Shown piece by piece: positions 47,401 to 60,800 of a stretch of 64,000 bases of DNA. The DNA is from Embiotoca jacksoni. Its lineage: Eukaryota; Chordata; Actinopteri; Embiotocidae. The stretch lies in NCBI GenBank assembly GCA_022577435.1, contig JAKOON010000007.1, positions 3,244,926 to 3,308,925 of the forward strand, read 5' to 3'. The notes below the pieces were generated by a model that ran no database searches, was not told the DNA's origin, and saw nothing but the letters and a program-made list of their open reading frames with translations. The stretch's first letter is position 1. Each line of letters opens with the position of its first letter. The position numbers and the translations under genes were made by a program.

Positions 47401-48587
47401 GGCACAACTCGCTCAAGTGGCAATTCGAGGAACTGCAATTTCTGGCACTTCCGTGATAGCTTTGGTTTTTCAGCCCTGTAGGTTGCTGGTTGTATAAAGC
47501 AGACAATGAAAACCTCTTATGGAGTTTAGGTATTTATTTGAGCTTTTATAACATGTTGGATAATTGATTTACTTGTTTAGTGTTCTTCTCTTGACTTCTA
47601 GCACATCCTCTCTGTTGTTTTTAGGATGATGAAAACGGTATTTGTAACAGGACACAAATTTTGTGGTTTGGTGTGAAACAGTTCTGAAGTCACTTCTTGG
47701 AGAACGCCAACAAGTTACACACTTTAGGTTTGGAATTGTGCCCTAAATTAACTTTAAAATTTAAAAACATCCGGCCATGACAGAGTAGAAGGTGTAAATA
47801 CCTTAACTAAACAGAGTTACATTTTTGGCTTTCTGTTTCTATACAACTTAGAGAATTTATTGTTTAATAAAGTGGGGATAAAACAGATTTTTACAAGGTG
47901 AGTTGTGAATAAGTGGCAGAGTTTTTCTGAACAAGGGGTCATTAGTGCCCGATGAATCTGTCAGACGAGTAAACAGCGACCCATTCTCAGTGTACTCAGC
48001 AATGTACAGTACATATTTACTCTCTTGCATTACTTCCTGCAAAGTCAGTGAAAGACAGATCATAAATTCTTCTAATTTTCTGAAGCCCTTATCAACTATC
48101 ACCACACTCACAGCAGAAAGGACTTTTTCTCAGCAGGTGTGTCATCCCGCGTCGTTCATCAAAACAAAAATGGATTAATATTAATTAAGGTTATCAACCA
48201 TAAAATTGAACAGTGCAGCTTTGTTGGGATGGTGATAAATTTCTCGCCACCACACCTTGTTTGTGTGAGTGTACAGTGAGCCGGTTACCACCTGCTAGGG
48301 CCAATCCGTTTTCTATGAGGGTTTACACTGCCTGTCCTCCTTGAGAGTACAGCATGAGAACGGGCAGATTGTATATTTTTTAAATAATTATAATGACAAA
48401 GCTTTGGCACATGGTCTATCTGACTATCTGTCATTTTCAGACTCATTTTCAGACTCAGGTAAACCAAAATATCCAAAATCCAAAACAGAGTTATGCAAAC
48501 TGTCTTTTTCGTGGGGGTTCTACCTAATAAGAAAAAGTACATAATTAAAAACAAATCCCCTCAACTGGGGATATGTCTCATTTCTAG
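44481..48587. other. Gene-poor interval between NITR array and integrin-like exons
   Basis: No exon I can support. I looked for the FG-GAP/beta-propeller exons expected upstream of the integrin fragment and saw none. Short repeats related to the CACTCGG family occur near 47400-47450. A possible hAT transposase relic is noted at 47945-48178. Confidence 0.5.
47945..48178 (+). pseudogene. Possible relic of a hAT transposase C-terminus
   Basis: One frame reads LKPLSTITTLTAERTFSQ followed a little later by FIKTKMD. This resembles the hAT dimerisation motif pattern (…T-AERSFS…IK…M). No other transposase domain or termini were seen, so this may be chance. Confidence 0.25.
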
Positions 48588-51500
48588 ACCGGATGGTGTC
48601 GTTATCATCACACCCTCTGATGAGGACGTAGCTTTGGAGATCACTGTGACTAACAAGAACGGGGATGACGCACACCAGAGTCACTCAGTCATTATGCTTC
48701 CAGATACACTGCACTACTCATCTGTTGTCTACAAAAGAGCAGCAGTGAGTACAGAACAACTTCACTATGAAGATACAGGAGTTTGGTCTGAGGAAACGAG
48801 GAAACTGTGGTCGAAATAAGTTGATTGTATGACATGTAATGTTTATTAAAAATGCTGGATGTCTTTGATGGGTCATTTTTGTATATTTATTTGATGTTCG
48901 GATATGCATGTGCGTGCTTGTATCCACAGGAAACACAAGTGAGTTGTATGGCCAATGACAAAGGAACATTGATAGACTGTGAACTGGGAAAGCCCCTCCA
49001 AAAAGATGCTGAGGTGAGAAGCCTCGATTAGCTTCCTCCGTCTTGGTGTCACCATTTGCAGTGTTTGATGGTTTTTTTTAATTTCTTTCAGGTTACTTTT
49101 TATGCCATACTCACAACTTCCGGCATTTCACTCAGTACAAAACATGTCAACGTCACCCTACAGCTTCAGACGTGAGTAGACTGGTCAGGGTGTTAATTGG
49201 CACCAGTTAATGGTCATTGGGCCGCGAATGATTATGAATTAACATGTTATTCCTGTGATGTAGGACAAGTGTGCAGACCATACAGCCAGTTGAGGCTTTA
49301 GCCAAAGTGGTGTTTGAGCTTGAGTTGCAAGTATATGGGTAGGTACTGCTCGTTGTCTATATTGTTTTCTTATGCAATTATTGTCTGTTGTTTTATTGTT
49401 TTGTTTTTTGGAGAAAAAAAATCGCAAAGGGGTGTTTCAAAAAGCTTGTAACAATAAATTTGTTCCTACAAAATGCATTAAACGGTTTGGATTGATAGAT
49501 GAAGATGACTAATGATAATAAATAATGTCTGTTTCTTCATCAGGCTCGCCAGGCCGTCCCAAGTGTCATTTGGTGAGAACTTGATTGGTAAAAGTGCCAT
49601 AAAATCAGTGGATGAAATTGGAACCCCAGTTCAATATGAATTTAGGGTGAGGTGTTATTTGTTGCTGATGGAAAATGTATTTAGTCACTTCAAAAAAAAA
49701 TTCACCCATGGATCAAAAGAGAAGTCAAGTCATTTTTCTTAACAGATAACAAATTTGGGCAGACCACTGAAGTCTTTTGCAAATGTATCACTGAACTGGC
49801 CGAAGGAGAACTCTTTGGGAAAGTGGCTTCTGTACTTGAATCATATCAGCAGTAAAGGTTTGCAGTCTGTCCCCTGCTCACCTGTAAACGAGGTCAACCC
49901 ACTTAAACATGTAAAGGTAATAGAAATATGGCACATTTTGGGGTCATTGTTCAAAATAGAAACCATGCTTGTCATAAACATATCTAAACTAATGAACCGA
50001 TGTTGGATTTTAAGGGTTGGCACACTCCAGCGAGGCAAAGACGTGAAGCGGAACATGAAGCCCTCTCCACTGATGGATTCACATTTCTTCCAACAAAAAG
50101 AAAATACAAAACATTGGTAGGAAATTGTCATTATTATTGTTATTGTTATGAAGCTGAAAGGTTTAATCAAAGAAAAGGTTGTAGGTTTTCATTTGTCTCA
50201 ACCCAAACTGTTCTTGTGGTTCTTTTGTATAAGTAAAGGATTATGTAAAGAAAGTGTATGTATGTAAACAGCATAGTGGAGCTCATCACCATCTTCTCTG
50301 TGAATCATCTGTTTGATGTCAAATGTCACCATGTGTACTTCAGGCCTGTGTTTCTTCCTTTCAGGCCTGTTCAGATGGACTGAAGTGTGTGGAGATACAC
50401 TGCCTTCTGCTGGGTCTGGACAGTACTGCACTAATTACTCTGCATTCATACCTTTGAAACACAACATTAACAGAGGTGCTTCAAATGCTTTTTTTTTCCA
50501 ATATGAATGAGACAATGAATTGTGCAAGGTAACACTGAGATTGGCATTAATTTAATTTTTTTTAAAGTGGCCATTTTCATATCAAATAACAGTGTGAATC
50601 GTCATGAAAGGGATTAAATGTAGAGATGAATCATCAAAATCTCCCAGTTTTATAGCAAGTCTGTGCTCTATTGTTCAGCTGACAGCCCACAGCTTCACTG
50701 TCTGCGTTCACTTAGCATTGTTTTTGGCACATGTGCAGGCCAGTGATGCTAAACACATCCCTGCCTGTGATTTCACTGATATTCAGGTGAGGATTAGAAA
50801 CACAGCAACAAAATCTGTAAAAACAAACAACAACATGACTATAAACAATCCAGGTTACTAACTTTTAAGAAAAATTAACTCTTCAAGTGTTTCATGAGGG
50901 AGGAATACACATCATGTTGTGGTGAACAACGTTTAACTCCACAGGGGTCCTTTAATTTCAGAACCGTTTATTGTTGTCACCAAAAGGCCCAAAAAAGAAA
51001 AGTTCCTGCAGGGTTTAAATCTTTTAGCTTTGTGGCTCGCCCTGTTGCCAGCCTGTCCATCAATATTACTCTACTACAACCACTCACTCATTTATTTTTT
51101 TCCTCTCCCATTTAGGATTACAGCTCTTTGAACTACCTTGACATTGTCGTAGATGCGACTATGAGTCTGACCAGTTCTCAGGAGAACATTGGAATTAAAC
51201 CAGAGAAGGCCGAGACACAGGTAAATCACTTGTTTTAAAATTATTAAAATAAAAGATTTTGTTGGAATATAAAGTTATTGTTATTATATGAAGCTACCAG
51301 TTGGGTTTGGACAGTGAATAAATGTAGAGAAATATTAGGTACCATCATATTGTATGTGACATTGCAGTATAAACAGCTTTTCTGAGGTTCCTGCAGTCTA
51401 AACATATAAAAATATATTGATTGATTTTGAGTCTGAACATATGATTTCATTGTCCGTAGGTAAGACTGACAGTGTTCCTTGAGAAAAAGACAAAATTCTT

Positions 51501-52272
51501 CACCAAAATTGCATGGTGGATAATCTTCCTGACAGTCATTGCATTGCTGCTGTTGTTGGTGTTTCTTGGCATCTTGTTGTAGAAGGTAACAAATAATATG
51601 AAGATGTATAGCAGAGTTGGTAGAAAGTTGAGCCAAAACAGCTATGGGAAATTTATTTCCTACATAATACTGTTATTTCCTGTATCCATATTTCTTGAAG
51701 TTCTTTTATTTCATTGATCCAGTCGTCTATTTTAGCCGACTGTTCAGTTGTAATTTTCTGATTTCTGCATCCATTCTCAAGTCTTTATACAGTCTCTATA
51801 TTTCAATGCACTGAATTAAAAAACAAGCTCTAAAATATACAGGGTCAGTAGTTATTCAATTGTTTCAATTCAGTCTCCCCATTTTTGAAGAATTTGAAGC
51901 TCTATATTTTCTATCTGTCTTTCAAGTTAGCAGTAATGGCAAGATTTTCCAGCTGTTGTGGACAATTAAGCTGAATTTAACTCTGACCATAGTTTATCTA
52001 CTAAATTATGAATAATATGCATCCAAAATATAGTATTTTGATTGCCTCAATGTGAAAGCACTCAAGTGTGGTGCAGATCTAGGTAATGCTTTTATAGATT
52101 TATTGACTGTGTATTGAGCCAATTGTCACTATAAGTTATGAATTAATGTACCTTATAAAAACATTATTATTTACTGCCTCAGTAAATGTAGTATGTTAAT
52201 TGTTGCAATGACTCTCTTTTGTCTTGTCAGCGTGGTTGCATCCACTGCCTCGCTCACAACAAGAAGCCCTAA
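48588..52272 (+). pseudogene. Integrin alpha-6-like C-terminal half, degenerate
   Basis: Ten phase-consistent exons are 48588-48744, 48930-49013, 49092-49171, 49264-49338, 49544-49646, 49746-49916, 50015-50116, 50365-50475, 51116-51220 and 51460-51585, plus a tail exon 52231-52272. They follow the calf domains of laminin-binding integrin alphas: PSQVSFGENLIG, YEFRITNLGRPL, GKWLLYL, HISSKGLQSVPC, a furin-type RQRR cleavage site at 50036-50047, LNYLDIV and a TM helix (WWIIFLTVIALLLLL). Two in-frame stops fall where the family has Trp: TGA 50455-50457 (L-W-N-S/T-T) and TAG 51580-51582 (L-W-K before GFFKR). The following exon reads RGCIH instead of CGFFKR and ends after LAHNKKP. Beta-propeller exons are absent. 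The best match is alpha-6, over alpha-3 and alpha-7. AATAAA near 52326. Confidence 0.8.
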
Positions 52273-54869
52273 CACTGACACGGCTCCCCTCAAAGGCTGA
52301 AAAGAGAACCAAAGGACCTTTGTAATAATAAAAAAAAAACATCAACTACTTTTCTTTGTTTTTTTTTAATGAAGCAGAAAATATCACTTGTTTGATACCA
52401 AAAAACTGTTACAACAACATGAAAAAAAGTTGTGCTATACTTTCACCATGAAGGAATGTGTGAGTAGTGGGAAGGGATGAGAGGTTTTACTAAAGATCAA
52501 CTTTTCTGAAGTTCAGTGGAAATACTGCAGCCGCTATCGAAGGACCAATGATCATTGAAAACAACACGGCTGCTTCCGAAATACTGTGAAACACTTTTTT
52601 TCATTTGTGTTTGTGCAATATAATACTGTGTGTAGTGAAGTCTTGTACTAGGCTCCTACTGTCTTGGAAGGCTTTCATTCCAAACTGACATAACCTCTGA
52701 CTGCTGGCATCAATCACATACTACTGAATTTACGTCTTTCACTGAGCATTTTCAAAGGAGTGCCAGAAAAAACATGTTAATATTTTTGGCAAAAACAGAT
52801 ATGTTTTAGAATGAAATCCTTCTCAAGCGTTTCCTCGTATTGTGCAGGTATAATAGTCCAAATTACAAGTGTCATTCTGTTGCAACCAAGTGGGATTTCA
52901 CAATTCTTCATTCAACAGAAGTGTCCTTTCACAGCATTTTTACATTTTTTTTATACCATCAGTGTCCCTGTTCTCTTCTGGGGTCCTGCAAACTGACTTT
53001 CCAGATCTGTTCAGTTCAACATTTTGGGAAATATGCACATTTACTTTAGTCCAGTGGTAACAACTTGGACCTACCAGCCCCTCCAAAACACAAAATAACA
53101 TGTTATACATTGTTTAACACAATTTATTATCCATGCAAAAACTGAAGTGAAAAAATGATAGTGGAGTTATAAACTGGACTATTTTTGTATCCAGTTTCCT
53201 CTACTTGGCTCCCAGCCAAGAAATAGTGTGGCACACAACCCCTGTAAAACAGCCCATTGTCGTTTTTACACATATGAAATATATTTAACAAGGTAAATGT
53301 GAATTTGTGTTTAATTTGCTGGTCTGTAGATTTAATTCCTTTCAGACAGAGCCAGGCAGACAGTTTTCCCGCATTTACAATCTCTGTGCTAAGTTAATCA
53401 GCTGCTGGATGCATCTTCACATTTCTTTATTTTTTTAATCAATCTTTTCATCCAATTCTCTCCAAGTGAAACATATTTCCCAAAATGTCAAACTAATACT
53501 TTCAGCTCACTCTCCTTTCTTAGTCTGTACATGATGACAACCCCCCTCATACTTTGCTTTCTTTCTTGAACATTTTCGGATCTCATCTTCATCATAACAC
53601 ATTCACCAAATAAAAAATGAAGAGCCATTGTCTCAGAGTTCTTGACATCGTTTGTCTTTCTGTAACCATTCAATCTAATGTTATACCACATCATGACTCA
53701 CTGTTTCCATTCACCTTTTGTTGCTTTTAGGAAAAACAAGTAGAAAAACGCATTATTAAAAACATCCCAAAATCTTCTCAACATGACCTCAGAGCTGTAA
53801 CTTGAAACCAGAACATATAACAAACAATATAAAATCACCATACAAACACACAATCACACACACAGTACTCCTTAACAATCTCTGATTAAGACAAAAGACA
53901 CCAGACAAACAAACTACAGCTGATAATAAACGTTTTGTTAATGGTGTGATAATATCCCAAAGTTATTGATTTACAAAAAGTATTGATGAATACAAGTAGA
54001 CTTTTGTTTTTTAACCAGAGAAAGTTAAAGACAAACTTCTTTTAGCAGATAAAACACTCAACCTTTGCCTTGAAATGATAATAACAGTAGGAAAAACATA
54101 ATGTTACAAATAAATTAAAATTATCAATATATTACATTAATACAAGCAACTCAAATCAGTTTGAGCTTTTACATTCAAATCAGCTCCTTGTTTGGTTTTA
54201 CTTTCGCCTCTTTTTTTTTTTCTTCAAATTTCCGAGTCAAAACACAGAGGTTTAATGGAGCACGTAAATTAAAACTACAGGATAAAAAATGAACAAAATG
54301 AACCGCAGCCTGACTGAAACCAAATCAATTAAATTAATGAACTGAGTTCCAGGAAAAAGTCAGCCAACAAATACACTCAGATCAGATCAGCTGCTCATTG
54401 AAACTACACAGTCATTACTGGCACTAATCTCTACCTCAAAGACCACCAAACCATCAGCTCCATCACCTGAACGTGCTGTCAATTCACTTGATAATATAAA
54501 ATGGTTGTTAACGTTTTAAACACCCGCACATCATACCATTCAGCATCAGATTCCGATAGATCAAACATCTCAAAATTGGCACGAAAAAAAATGTCAGTTC
54601 TTATTAAGTTTTGTTTGAAATTATCAATGCGTGGTCATGTCTCTTTTTTTTTTTTTTTTTTTTTTGCTTGGGGAGTAGGAAAAATATTGACTTTAACCTT
54701 TTTATTTAGTGCTGTAAACAGGTTTTGGATTATTGCTAAATTAGCCTGTTTTGTTTGTTTGTTTTCTGCTGGTGAAATCAAATGGAATGGTATTACATTT
54801 TTCTTCATTGTGTGCTTCAGACTCCAGCATGACAGAATATTCCCTTCACCTCCAACCTGTAATAACCAG
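52273..54869. other. Interval between integrin-like pseudogene and gpc2; probably gpc2 3' UTR in part
   Basis: Immediately downstream (minus strand) of the gpc2 stop. AT-rich, with several minus-strand AATAAA candidates (for example plus TTTATT near 53120), but I cannot place the real 3' end. A T-run of about 24 lies near 54641-54665. No other exon recognised. Confidence 0.45.
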
Positions 54870-57800
54870 CTATCTCCACATGGGGGCAACAGTGACCATG
54901 AAAGGTAAAGACAACAAAGGAACCAGAGGGAGGGTGAGCAGACTGGCTGCAGATCTGCGTCCATGGCCGTTGTTTCTGTTCCACTTGGGCCCATTTTTGT
55001 CTCGGCCTCGAGGAGGCTTTCCAGGATTGGAGGCGGGGTTACGTGGCGGTTTGCTGTAGGGCGGAGAGTAAGGCCCGTAACCTGGCCAATCATCATTGTA
55101 CCTTTCACCTTGATCCCCACCCCCTGAGCCACTGCCCTCTTCACCTGAAACAAGGCAAGAGATTTCCAAATTTATTTGTGAAGTGTAAAAAAGAAAGTGC
55201 TGAGGTTAATGAACAAACTCCTTTATGAATTTATACATATATCATTTTTGACTGTCAGGAACACTCACTGTCCATGAAGTCCATGTCCTGTCCGCTCTGA
55301 GCATGCCTCAGTTTGTTGGTCACCACCCTCAGTTCCATGATCAGCTGTCTGGTCCTCACATCTGGACGGGCGATGTCCACCTCCACCTCAGGGTTGTTGA
55401 TCTGGCTGACGAGCCCGTCACCTGTCACATCCGGGAGGTACCTAAGCGTGCACACACACAGGCATGAATGTATATAGTTTATTCTCGCATTAACCATGCT
55501 GTTTATAAGGGGAGAAACTTATTCTCCACCATCAAATCGCAGAAATGTAATGAAAGAAACCCATAAAGTAATTGAATTTGGCATGGCAGACTGTATTAGC
55601 TTTTCGAATGTGAACAAATCTATGTTTCTTGAGCTGCCTGCTGTTTCCTGACACACAGTGTGGCTCTAAAGATGGTTATGGTTGATCAGCCCCCTACTTT
55701 GGTTAGGACTCAAATTTCTCAAGAGCTATCTGATGGATTTGCCTTGACATTCACGGTCCCAGAGGATGAATCCTGATGATTTTGGTCATCGCCTGACTGT
55801 CTGCCGCCAGCGGATTTACATTTTTAGAAACTCTCTAAGCAGCTACTGGTTGGATTTATATGAAATGTGGTACAATTGTTGGGGAGTTACTAGTTAATGG
55901 TAGCAGCATTATGTAGTTCAATTACCAAATAATAGTAATTGTAATCAGTTACTGAGAAAAACATTGTTAATAAATTATAGTTACTCTTCAAAATATTGGT
56001 GATTACAAAGTTGTTGTTTTTTTGTAAAAAGCTTATATGTAAACTATAATATTCATTTTGTTGCTTTATATTTTTCCGATGAGCAGGAATTCCTTATGTC
56101 TACGTCTAGACCGGCTCCTTTCATTTGGCAGTATGTACTTCAAAGTTTGAGCATTGTTTTTATTTGTTTCTCTTTTTTTAAATATGCACTGCCTCTCGCC
56201 TGCCAATCAAATCAATGTGCATTACTCCAAGCAACCATGCTGAGGCTGTGGCCGTGTTGTCGGACAAGAACACCTTTCACAATTACTCGCCCCGTTTAAA
56301 ACATTTGTTAGAAAAGTCATCAAAAAGTCATCAATTAGCAAAAAGTAAACAAAAGATTAAGGAACATTACACTGGTAAAGTCATTAGTTAAGTCATTAGT
56401 TACATTACTTATTACATTTTTAATAGGATAACTTGTAATCTGTAACCTATTACATTTCAAAAGTAAACTTCCCAAGACTGACAATATTTAATAACTGTGA
56501 TGCATTCACTTAAATTTGGTGTCATCATCAGGTTAAAACATTTACATTAAAAGCTGCACCGTATTTCCTTAAAACTACAAAACATTTTACTCATGTTTTC
56601 TGATAAAAGTTCAAAAAAGTTGTTTTTTTCACTGGTTTACTTAGTGTAAGTATTGTATCCCATTTTAGCAAAGAATAATGATGAGTAATGTGATATGTTT
56701 ATATTTTTGACTGAGTTATTTATAGCAGTATAAATTGTGATCCCATCACTTGTCTTGCTGATGTCCCACTTTGTTATTAAATCTGTTAAGGTGGGTGTGG
56801 ATTAATTGGAAGTGTTGGCTAAGGCAGTTGGAATATCAAAGACACCAAATCTGCCGTTATGCAGACAGACTCATTTATCTTTGTATCTCTCACACAACAC
56901 ACAGGACTCCACCGTGTCTCTACACCAGCTCTGATACATGGTGTGTGCTGTATCTGTGTGCATAAAGGCAAACAGACCCACGCAGAGAGCATGTGGGTGA
57001 CTGGTGGTGGCAAAATTAAATAAACTCAGTTCCATCTGTTGCATCCTTCCACCTCTGCACCATCACTCACTCCTCCTCCTCTGCCTCTACTAACCCCCCC
57101 CCCCCCCCCCCCCCCCCCCCTCCCTTCAGCCCTTTGCTCTGATCTTGCTCACCTCCCCCGGGTCTGCCCGTTCCAGCAGCGATCCTCATTAGTGACGTCG
57201 GCAGCCATCTTCTCGTCATTGCAGATGGTGTGTGGGAGGGACACCCAGAACTCCCGCATGGGCCGCAGTCGCTCCTTCAGCTCGGTAACCTGTGTGGAGG
57301 TGGAAGGAAATTGGTTATGACTCAGACCTGGTTTGAAAGTATCCTTGTTTTGTATGGAAGCTGTAGTGCTGATGAAAAACTGACATGACACTGCTTCGGG
57401 GTCAGTGCTTTAACCACACAGCATTTTCTGTTTTATAAATTGATATAAATCCCTACTATCCTCCCCCTCTCTCCTCGGCTCTTGAGTTCATATGTTTTTC
57501 AAACACCTTCATCTTGTAAGACCACTCCAGTCACATGGATGATGTCTGGGCTCTGACCGCTGCACTCTTTGATAATAGTTGCTTGTACAAAGCTTGGACT
57601 TATTTTGTCCTCTTATTTCTTTCTGCTCAGCTCCTGTGTCTGAATCCTGATGCATGTTTGACATTGTGAATTGCAGTTTCAGATCGTCCTCAAACGTCAA
57701 CCCAAAGCTGACCCATAGAAAAACATTTCAAATTGATTATATATGAGTATTTTAAAGCTGTGCTAATCAATACCATATCACTCATTGTGTAGTGTAAAAA

Positions 57801-60800
57801 GTATCATTCATGATTAACCTATAGATATTTTTAACTCATCAGCAGTTTCCTTTAACTTCGCAGAGGGTTTTAGCATCTTTCAGCTCATTGTTTTTACTTC
57901 TTTACTTTACTTTAGTGTTTTGTTTCACTCTCTCAGCACTCATTAGGGTCACTTTTAAGTTAAAAAAAAAAAAAAAACTCTAAAAGCCTAATGTATGCTA
58001 CCTGTCCAGCACCAAACAGCAGATATGCAAAGTCAGTAATTAGCTGGTGAACATCTGCGTGCATTTAAAGCTAACGTATTTGCTCCACTGTTTCTTTCTC
58101 ACCAGACGGTCCAGGTTTGTGCCTGCAGCAGTGGTGGGTTTCTCTTCAGGTGTGTACGTGCGGAAGGGCCTCCTGTTGCTTCCTGACTCTTTGGGTGAGC
58201 GTTTGGACCTTGCTGGAGCTGGCCGGGGGTTTCCGCAACCTTGGAACACCTGAGGTAAACAACAACAAAGCAACACCACTGTAAACAGCTTTGTAATGAG
58301 TAATTTTAGGTTTACCACAACCATGCAATAATATAAAGAAATTGGATATTCTTAAACGGATACTGTGTAGCCTCCAGAACATAGCTTGTCATAAAATGTT
58401 GAAAATATATATATTTTTTTTATCACACACACTCTCCTTTAACCTGTGTTGTAACCCTCTGCTTCATTTAGCAATTATTTTGTGACCACTATGGCTTCAG
58501 AATTCGCGTCCCAAAAGCGACCTTTATTGTTTTCTTTTCTCTCTCTATGAAAACCTCAAAAAGATTATTGTTATTACATTATGATTATTTTTCCCAACAG
58601 CCTCTGACAACACCCCGAGATCAGGTGCAAAGCAGTTATTTCTCCTTTTGAGAGAATCAAAGTGTTTTAATCGTGACGCTGTAGGATACAACCATACAGT
58701 AATTCAAGGTTCTGTGCTGTTTTTTTTAAGGTCACTTTAATAAAAGCTGAAGAAGGGAGTCAGTGGGGTTTCTGAATCAAAACTTAGCTCCCAGAAAACC
58801 AGAGTCTACCCCAAAAAGGTTGCAACTGAAACGTAACAATGAACACTGTTGAAAAGGTTTTCTATAATCTCAATTGTCATCATTTCACAAACTCCGGACA
58901 CTGGCCTGCTATACTCACACCTCAGCTCAATGGAACATTACACAGACTTTACACAGGGGAGCTGGTAAAGTCTATTTAATGTCCTGTCCAAGTAATTTGG
59001 ACATTTGCATTCTCACAAACAGCCCCTCTGTGTAATGTCAGGAGAAGTTAAGGGTTGTAGTGCATGTGTGAAAGCATCTTTGATCACCTACAAACCTACA
59101 ACCCACCTACAAAGCCAGCCTGTAAAGGCCTGTTCCTCAAAGCACTGCCACCACAAACCAGGACCTCTTCTGTTTCAAAGAGGATGTGGGTGTCTCTCTG
59201 GTGGATTCACTCCTGGGATGTCTGGCGTGTGTTAATAATCCTTTGAGGCTGTCATGCTCTCTGTGTATAATCCCTGTCAATTTATACTGAATCCTGTCTC
59301 ATTAAGAAGATTAAAGTTAAAATTAAACACTAATTAAGATTATAGCTTTGATTTATAACAGTGGATTACTGACAGCAGATGATGATTTTAATGCACTCTC
59401 AAAGGTTCAGTAAAACGATTTTGTTAAGATTTTGCAAAGGCCACTAAAATGCATCAGTGTTCATTTTATTTTCCTTTTCATGTCCTTATCTCTTTCTTAC
59501 CTTATTGGAGATGCCAACACTGTTTTCCTGCATGTGCATAATGGCCTCTGACACTTTCACAGAGATGGAGTCGGCTGCAAGCTCCATGTTAAATGGCCCC
59601 TCCAACTTCTCCGAAATCTGGTACAGAGCATCTAAAAGAGGAGAAAGCAGGAGACAAAGAGAGAGATGACAGGGGGAAAAGTTTTCTATGATTACAATTG
59701 TTCTCATTGTCTGGTAATACATGCAAAGAAAACCTCTCTGTTGGTGGCCTATTGTACACCTTGATAAATGTCAAGATAATAGTTCCCTGTGCCTAGAATC
59801 TCTCACTGGCCAACCAGCGAAAAGGGTTTGATTTACATCTCTTAAGGAGGCGTTCAGTATGATCAGGAAGCAAGCCATCATCATATAAAGAGAATTGTGA
59901 AAAAGAGAGGAGAATGGTAGTTGGAGAAAAAGCGGTATATGAGGGTAAAATGTGTTTGAGTGCGGTAGACATGGATGGAGGGATGAAAGGTAAGAGGAAG
60001 CAGTGCACATGAAAAGAGAAAAGAAATGGAGGGAATGTATGGGTTTGATGAAAGGGGAAAGGAAACACGGGAAGACAGATCAATTGTGAAGGAGCAGAGA
60101 GGCATGAATGATTAATGGAGGAGGAATTCATTATGGGAAAAGGAAGTGCAAGTAAATCAGTGACAGACGCAATTAAAAGGATTCTACTTTTAGGTATGCT
60201 CAGTTTAATAATGATAATAATTCAAAAAGCTGTCAATTCATTTGGGTGCCGACATTTTTGCTTAAGGATCTAAAATCTTGCTTAAGGATCTCAAATCATT
60301 GAAACTTAAGGTTTTGAGATGCGAGCGCTTTAGCCGAAATACTGAAACCAAGAACATAATAAATTTATCATCACTTGACCCTACTCTGTAAACAACAAAT
60401 CAGCATGTCTCATTACATATTCCCAAAGCCCGCCCCTTCCCCTCACCCACCAATGAAATTGTTCCATTCTGTGTTCAGGTCAGCCTGATTGGCTAAGCAC
60501 CCCTTCATCACGTTAAGGCACAGGGAGTGGCAGGGCCGCAGGGAGGGCATGCCTCGGCACAGTGGGCAGTACCACTGACGCATCAGGCCACGCACACACT
60601 CTGAATCTGCAGTCAACTGAAAAACAATGCAGTGGAGAAGGTAGAATTAATAAGACAGCACAGCATCACCATTATTACTGCCACTAAACAATATGTGTTT
60701 GTAGCCACAGTTTGAAAACTTTAAACTTTGATGCTTTGAAAACAAGCCCTGTCTCAGTCTGGGTTTCTTTGGATATGGACTCTTTTTGTGCAGGTTCTAT

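Noticed and set aside
50604..50861. Possible extra integrin exon between 50475 and 51116 (CSADSPQLHC in one frame)
   Set aside because: The flanking exons already join with correct phase and match the family order; the similarity is short and the frame soon stops.
59771..60131. Overlapping Ser/Phe-rich minus-strand ORFs in a gpc2 intron
   Set aside because: Low-complexity GGAAA-rich intron; no match to glypican or any domain.
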